A stretch of 64,000 nt of DNA from Collinsella sp. OM04-5 (lineage in GTDB: Bacteria > Actinomycetota > Coriobacteriia > Coriobacteriales > Coriobacteriaceae): NCBI RefSeq assembly GCF_003439125.1, contig NZ_QSUU01000014.1, positions 13,511-77,510 of the forward strand. Direction: 5' to 3'. Shown here in pieces: positions 59,741 through 64,000 of the stretch. Position numbers and translations under genes: made by a program. The first letter of the stretch is position 1. Each line of letters starts with the position of its first letter. The notes under the pieces were generated by a model. The model was given only the letters and a program-made list of their open reading frames with translations. It did not search any database and was not told the DNA's origin.

Positions 59741-61129
59741 CTACTTTTTGAGCGCGGCCGGGACGGGATCGACCGGCGCGGGAGCCTCCAGGTCGGAGAC
59801 CTTCACAATGCCGTTCTCATCGGAGAAGGCGCGGTAAATGGTCCGAATCGCCAGGTCGAAGTCCTTCTCCTCGACACCGATAATGATGTTGATCTCGTCA
59901 CAGCTCTGCGAAATCATACGCACGCTCACGCCGGCCTGGCCAAGCATGCCAAACAGGTGGCCCGAGATACCTGCGCGGCCGCGCAGGTTACGGCCGACGG
60001 TCGCGATGAGCGCCAAGCCCTCAACGACCTCGATCTCGAGCGGCTCGACCTCCTGCTGAATGTCGCCCACGAGCGAGTACAGCGAGTCGTGCACGTCCTG
60101 CTCCTGCACCACGGCGCCAAAGCGGTCGACACCGGTGGGCATGTGCTCGACGGAAACGTCATAGCGCTCGAAGACCGAAAGCGCGCGGCGCATAAAGCCG
60201 ACACGCGGCTTGGTGCGGTCGCGGGCAACGTTGATGGCGACAAAGCCGCGCTTGCCGGTCACGCCGGTAATGATGGGCTCCGCCTCGCCCTCATCAGCCG
60301 TCTCGCTAATGATGGTGCCGGGGTCCTGCGGCGCATTGGTGTTCTTGATGACCAGCGGAATACCAGCCTCGCGCACGGGGAACACAGCTTCCTCGTGCAG
60401 GACGCTTGCGCCCATGTACGAAAGCTCGCGCAGCTCCTCGTAGGTAACGCGCGCAATGGGCTGAGCCTCGGGCACAATACGCGGATCGGCAGAATAGAAG
60501 CCCGAAACGTCGGTCCAGTTCTCGTACAGGTCGGCGCCCAGGCACTTGGCCAGGATCGAGCCCGAGATATCGCCGCCGCCACGATCGAGCAGCTTGATCT
60601 GGCCCTCACGCGTCGCGCCATAGAAACCGGGCATAACGAAGCCGCCCTGCTGACCGTACTCTTGCACCAGCTCGGAGGTGCGATTCATGCTGAGCGTACC
60701 GTCGTGATGGAACGCCACGACCGTCGCGGCGTCCAGGAACGGTAGGCCCAGGTACTCAGCCATCAGGCGAGCGGTAAAGTACTCGCCGCGGCTTACGAGC
60801 TCCTCAGTAGAGTAGCCACCGGAGCGAGCACGCTCGGCAAAGGCCGCAAACTCCTCACGGATGGGATAGGTGAGCTCCAGCTCGTCAGCGATATCAAAAT
60901 AGCGCTGGCCAATGTCCTCGAGCAGTTCCTCGCACGACACGTGGTACTTAACGTGCGCGTTAACCAGGTAGAGCAGGTCGGTCACCTTGGTGTCGCCCTT
61001 AAAGCGGCGACCGCAGGCGGAAACCACCACAAAACGGCGAGCCGGGTCGGCATCGACGATGGCCTTGATTTTCTTAAAGTGTTCGGCGTCGGCGACCGAC
61101 GAGCCGCCAAACTTGGCAATCTTAATCAT
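59741..61129 (-). CDS. lysC: Aspartate kinase
   Basis: A 462-residue aspartokinase, the first enzyme of the aspartate family pathway. KFGGSSV at residue 6 binds ATP, SRGEYFTARLMAEYL contains substrate contacts, and LDRGGGDISGS the catalytic region. Two ACT domains (residues 310-455) give feedback control by amino acids, with ARDRTKPRVGFMRR and SQSCDEINIIIGV typical. It follows the homodimeric long form of group with AK III-like ACTs. It is divergent from thrC, so both may share regulation in the 104-base gap. Confidence 0.95.
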   Translation of the reverse strand: MIKIAKFGGSSVADAEHFKKIKAIVDADPARRFVVVSACGRRFKGDTKVTDLLYLVNAHVKYHVSCEELLEDIGQRYFDIADELELTYPIREEFAAFAERARSGGYSTEELVSRGEYFTARLMAEYLGLPFLDAATVVAFHHDGTLSMNRTSELVQEYGQQGGFVMPGFYGATREGQIKLLDRGGGDISGSILAKCLGADLYENWTDVSGFYSADPRIVPEAQPIARVTYEELRELSYMGASVLHEEAVFPVREAGIPLVIKNTNAPQDPGTIISETADEGEAEPIITGVTGKRGFVAINVARDRTKPRVGFMRRALSVFERYDVSVEHMPTGVDRFGAVVQEQDVHDSLYSLVGDIQQEVEPLEIEVVEGLALIATVGRNLRGRAGISGHLFGMLGQAGVSVRMISQSCDEINIIIGVEEKDFDLAIRTIYRAFSDENGIVKVSDLEAPAPVDPVPAALKK

Positions 61130-61233
61130 GGGCTGGAGGTTACCTTTCTAAAAAGCCTCTGCGAACCTATTTTGCGCGCTCTGATACCATGGGTTCACCG
61201 ATTGGGACCAAGGTATCCGAGGAGCACTGTTAT

Positions 61234-62751
61234 ATGGGAACTTATCATAGTACACGAGGACGCACTTTATCATGCTCAAGTAAGGTGGCAATCCGCACCG
61301 GCATAGCTCCCGACGGGGGTTTGTTTGTCTCGGACGAGCTTGGCACCCAGCAGGTCGATATCAGCTCGCTTGCAGATAAATCGTACTTTGAAATCGCTCA
61401 AAATGTGTTGGGAATGTTACTGAACGATTACACGGACGAAGAAATTTCGGCGTGTGTCGACGAGGCATATCGTGGCACGTTCGCAAGTGAAGAGGTCACA
61501 CCGCTCGTCAAACTCGATACAGCGCCGGGCACCGACGTCCCTCAAACCTATGTGATGGAGCTCTTTGGCGGCCCCACGAGCGCCTTTAAGGACGTCGCCC
61601 TGCAGATGCTCCCCCGCCTCATGGCCCGCACCTCCGCCAAGGACGGCGGCGCCGAGCGCATCATGATCGTCACCGCCACGTCGGGCGACACCGGCAAGGC
61701 CGCACTCGCCGGCTTTGCCGACGCCCCGGGCACGGGCATTACCGTCTTTTATCCCGAGGGCAAGGTCAGCCGCGTCCAGAACCTGCAGATGTCCACACAG
61801 GAGGGCGAAAACGTCGCCGTCTGCGGTATCCGCGGCAACTTTGACGACGCCCAGAGCGCCGTCAAGCGTATCTTTGCCGATAAGGAACTGGCCGAGCGCC
61901 TGAAGGCCGCCGGCACCGTGCTTTCGAGCGCCAACTCCATCAACGTCGGCCGCTTGGTGCCGCAGGTCGTCTACTACTTTGCCGCCTATGCGCAACTGCT
62001 ACGCGCCGGCGCTATCGAGGCTGGCGACGCCGTAGAGTTCTGCGTGCCCACCGGCAACTTTGGCGATATCTTGGCCGGCTACTACGCCAAGCGCATGGGT
62101 CTGCCCGTCGCCAAGCTCGTCGTGGCGAGCGACAAGAACAACGTGCTTGCCGACTTCCTGACCACCGGCGTCTACGATCGCAACCGTCCGTTCTTCACGA
62201 CCATCTCGCCGTCGATGGACATCCTCATCAGCTCTAACCTGGAGCGCATGCTGTACTTCCTGTCCAATGGCGACTGCGAGCTTGTTGCCGGCCTTATGGA
62301 GCAGCTGGCACAGACCGGCCGCTACGAGGTGACCGCCGAGCTGCTGGCCAAGATCCAGAGCGTGTTTGGCTGCGGCTGGGCCACCGAGGACGAGGTCCGC
62401 GCTGCCATCAAGAGCTGCTGGGGTGCGAACGGCTACATAATCGACCCGCACACCGCTTGCGGCTATCACGTCTTTGAGCAGGTCGCCCCCGCCGAGGGCG
62501 CCAAGGCCCGCGTGCTGCTTTCGACCGCCAGCCCCTACAAGTTCCCGCGCGCCTGCTGCGACGCTCTGGGCCTCAACGTTCCCGAGGATGATTTTGAGGC
62601 TATGCGTGTACTCGAGCAGGCCACCAACACGGTCGCCCCGACCCAGCTCGCCGAGCTCGAGTCCAAACCCGTCCGTTTCGAAGACGTCTGCGACGTAGCC
62701 GATATGGCCAACTACGTAGAGTCTGCAGCAAAAAAGATGACTTCCAACTAA
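61234..62751 (+). CDS. thrC: Threonine synthase
   Basis: A 505-residue PLP enzyme that converts O-phosphohomoserine to threonine. The PLP lysine is in GGPTSAFKDVALQMLP (residue 111), the phosphate loop in TATSGDTGKAALAGF, and CVPTGNFGDILAGYYAKRMG follows. N-terminal YHSTRG and the long form match the bacterial E. coli-like class. ATG 61234 has GAGGAG about nine bases upstream; an upstream ATG at 61189 has no site. thrB follows about 200 bases later. Confidence 0.95.
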   Translation: MGTYHSTRGRTLSCSSKVAIRTGIAPDGGLFVSDELGTQQVDISSLADKSYFEIAQNVLGMLLNDYTDEEISACVDEAYRGTFASEEVTPLVKLDTAPGTDVPQTYVMELFGGPTSAFKDVALQMLPRLMARTSAKDGGAERIMIVTATSGDTGKAALAGFADAPGTGITVFYPEGKVSRVQNLQMSTQEGENVAVCGIRGNFDDAQSAVKRIFADKELAERLKAAGTVLSSANSINVGRLVPQVVYYFAAYAQLLRAGAIEAGDAVEFCVPTGNFGDILAGYYAKRMGLPVAKLVVASDKNNVLADFLTTGVYDRNRPFFTTISPSMDILISSNLERMLYFLSNGDCELVAGLMEQLAQTGRYEVTAELLAKIQSVFGCGWATEDEVRAAIKSCWGANGYIIDPHTACGYHVFEQVAPAEGAKARVLLSTASPYKFPRACCDALGLNVPEDDFEAMRVLEQATNTVAPTQLAELESKPVRFEDVCDVADMANYVESAAKKMTSN

Positions 62752-62764
62752 AACCCCTTATTAA

Positions 62765-62795
62765 GCGCCGGCGAAAGCCGGCGCACCTTCTTTCA
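62765..62795 (+). terminator. Terminator of thrC
   Basis: GCGCCGGC-GAAA-GCCGGCGC followed by ACCTTCTTTC; a GAAA-capped 8-bp GC stem. Confidence 0.75.
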
Positions 62796-62829
62796 TCAGA
62801 TAACCCTCGGGATGATGGCGAACTGACAT

Positions 62830-62941
62830 GCGGGTCTGCCTGTTTAGTTCGTCGCGAGTTCCGCACGAGCCGGAAAGCACTTAATGTGCTTTCCGAGCGA
62901 GCCAGGACTGCCCGAGCAGCGAACTAAACAGGCAGACCGCC
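62830..62941. repeat. Inverted repeat upstream of thrB
   Basis: GGTCTGCCTGTTTAGTTCG and CGAACTAAACAGGCAGACC arms (19 bp) enclose an inner stem GGAAAGCAC/GTGCTTTCC. It ends just before the thrB ribosome site, so it may affect thrB translation. Confidence 0.75.
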
Positions 62942-62953
62942 CAGGAGATTCCC

Positions 62954-63835
62954 ATGATCAAGATCACCGTCCCAGCAACAAGCGCCAACTTGGGCATTGG
63001 CTACGATACCCTCGGCATGGCCGTCAGCCTCTACTCGCACTTCACCTTCGAGCGCGCCGACAAGCTCACCATCACGGGCTGCCCCGAGGAGTTCCAAAAC
63101 GAGAGCAACCTAGTCTACGTGAGCTTTGTGGATGCGCTGGCCGCATGGGGCGAGCCGGCCTTCCCCGTCGCCATCGACATTCAGACTGACGTTCCCGTCG
63201 CTCGTGGCCTGGGTTCCAGCTCCACCTGCGTTGTCGCTGGTATCATGGCCGCCGCCGCTTTAACGGGCCACACCGTCGACCGCGCCGAGCTCGTCCGCAT
63301 TGCCACCGAGGTCGAGGGCCACCCCGATAACGTCGCCCCCGCTATCCTAGGCGGCGCCGTCTGCTCCTTTACGCCGACCGACTCGCTCCCCCAGTGCCTT
63401 CGCTACGAGGTGAGCGATCGCTTGCGTTTTATTACCGTGATTCCGCCCTACGAAGTACACACGAGTGAGGCGCGCAAGGTCGTGCCGCAGGAGATCCCGC
63501 TCTCCACCGCCGTGTGGCAGATGGGCCGCATCGCCGGCATGACGCGCGGTTTGGAGACTGGTGACCTGGACCTGATTGCCGCCGCTAATGACGACCGCAT
63601 CCAGGAGCCCTATCGTCGCCGCCTGATTCCCGACTACAACGCTGTGCGCGACACCTGCCTTAACGGCGGCGCCAAGACCATCTGGATCAGTGGCTCCGGC
63701 TCGACCCTCATGGCCGTAACTGATGACACCATCGTGGCAAAGTTCCTGCAGGTCAAGCTGCGTGAGCAGTTCCCCAAGTGTGACACGCATATTCTGACGT
63801 GCGACACCGAGGGCGCTCAAATCGAGTACCTGTAG
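62954..63835 (+). CDS. thrB: Homoserine kinase
   Basis: A 293-residue GHMP kinase that phosphorylates homoserine, the step before ThrC. The ATP loop is PVARGLGSSSTCVVAG (residues 82-97), the N-terminal motif VPATSANLGIGYDTLGMAV, and the C-terminal GHMP motif ISGSGSTLMAV. Length is usual. CCAGGAG lies before ATG 62954. Together with lysC, asd and thrC it gives aspartate to threonine except for homoserine dehydrogenase, which is not in the window. Confidence 0.95.
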   Translation: MIKITVPATSANLGIGYDTLGMAVSLYSHFTFERADKLTITGCPEEFQNESNLVYVSFVDALAAWGEPAFPVAIDIQTDVPVARGLGSSSTCVVAGIMAAAALTGHTVDRAELVRIATEVEGHPDNVAPAILGGAVCSFTPTDSLPQCLRYEVSDRLRFITVIPPYEVHTSEARKVVPQEIPLSTAVWQMGRIAGMTRGLETGDLDLIAAANDDRIQEPYRRRLIPDYNAVRDTCLNGGAKTIWISGSGSTLMAVTDDTIVAKFLQVKLREQFPKCDTHILTCDTEGAQIEYL

Positions 63836-63874
63836 ACATCGCCGATCGGTCTGTCCGGGCCACCCGGGGGCATC

Positions 63875-63981
63875 CCCTTAAAAACGTCCTCGCACTTGAG
63901 GCCCGCTTATCCTGCTCCTTCGGAGCATCGGATAGGCGGGCCTCGTGCTGACGCTCCTATTTGGCAAGGTGTTTTTTAGAA
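63875..63981. repeat. Nested inverted-repeat element after thrB
   Basis: Internal loop CGTCCTCGCACTTGA (63885) opposite TCGTGCTGACGCTCC, a 13-bp inner stem GGCCCGCTTATCC with one G-U pair, and a TGCTCCTTCGGAGCA cap. Outer arms CTTAAAAAC/GTTTTTTAG are short. Same family as at 46056 and 58402; it may also terminate thrB. Confidence 0.75.
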
Positions 63982-64000
63982 TCCATTTTGCGCTCGGCCT

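Overview
The window is about 60% GC bacterial chromosome with the gene content of a gut actinobacterium of the class Coriobacteriia. Collinsella is my best guess, from the style of the proteins (a giant BadF/HgdB-type dehydratase activase, an LAQTG surface protein, dense intergenic palindromes); no rRNA or tRNA gene is present to confirm it. Most genes are ordinary chromosomal genes: lgt, a NifU-domain protein, dCMP deaminase, coaX and an OPT transporter (1-5.5 kb); a huge coiled-coil surface protein and a DUF389 protein (5.7-10.6 kb); the dehydratase activase with a TetR regulator (11.7-17.2 kb); a HAD phosphatase, MFS/TetR pair and glnB/amtB (17.3-22.2 kb); a DXS-like enzyme (24.2 kb) and a complete polar amino acid ABC uptake system (26.4-29.8 kb).

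From 30.8 to 34.3 kb there is a BcrA-type ABC exporter with an XRE/DUF2975 regulatory pair. Next come an Hpt protein and a GGDEF/REC/HD-GYP signalling protein, a hydrolase, a radical SAM protein, methionine aminopeptidase with a SEC-C zinc motif, a D-2-hydroxyacid dehydrogenase, a RelB-PIN toxin-antitoxin pair, an M18 aminopeptidase, a choloylglycine-hydrolase-family protein and phosphofructokinase (34.5-46.1 kb). The right end holds a FtsX/MacB-like ABC transporter, a ClC-type channel behind a fluoride-riboswitch-like leader, ogt, and the aspartate-family genes asd, lysC, thrC and thrB (52.3-63.8 kb).

An AT-rich island of about 4 kb (48217 to about 52264) is a remnant of a Firmicutes-type Tn916/Tn1549-like mobile element, cut at both ends. 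It keeps the N-terminal part of a relaxase, MobC, an XRE regulator, a cysteine-rich KTR protein, a Cfr/RlmN-type radical SAM rRNA methyltransferase, a sigma factor and the start of the next gene. The integrase and excisionase are gone. A strong promoter, an 8-codon leader peptide and two intrinsic terminators precede the methyltransferase operon, so it looks inducible by attenuation. The methyltransferase frame is split exactly at an A AAA AAG slippery heptamer. MobC and the relaxase have been fused into one frame by a 25-bp tandem duplication.

Other notable items are a G7 tract just after the signal peptide of the surface protein, which puts the gene out of frame (candidate phase switch), and a wealth of intergenic inverted repeats. 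These repeats fall into families whose stems differ while loops or internal loops are conserved. One is a regular array of six alternating 15-bp half-sites every 40 bp at 26.0-26.2 kb.
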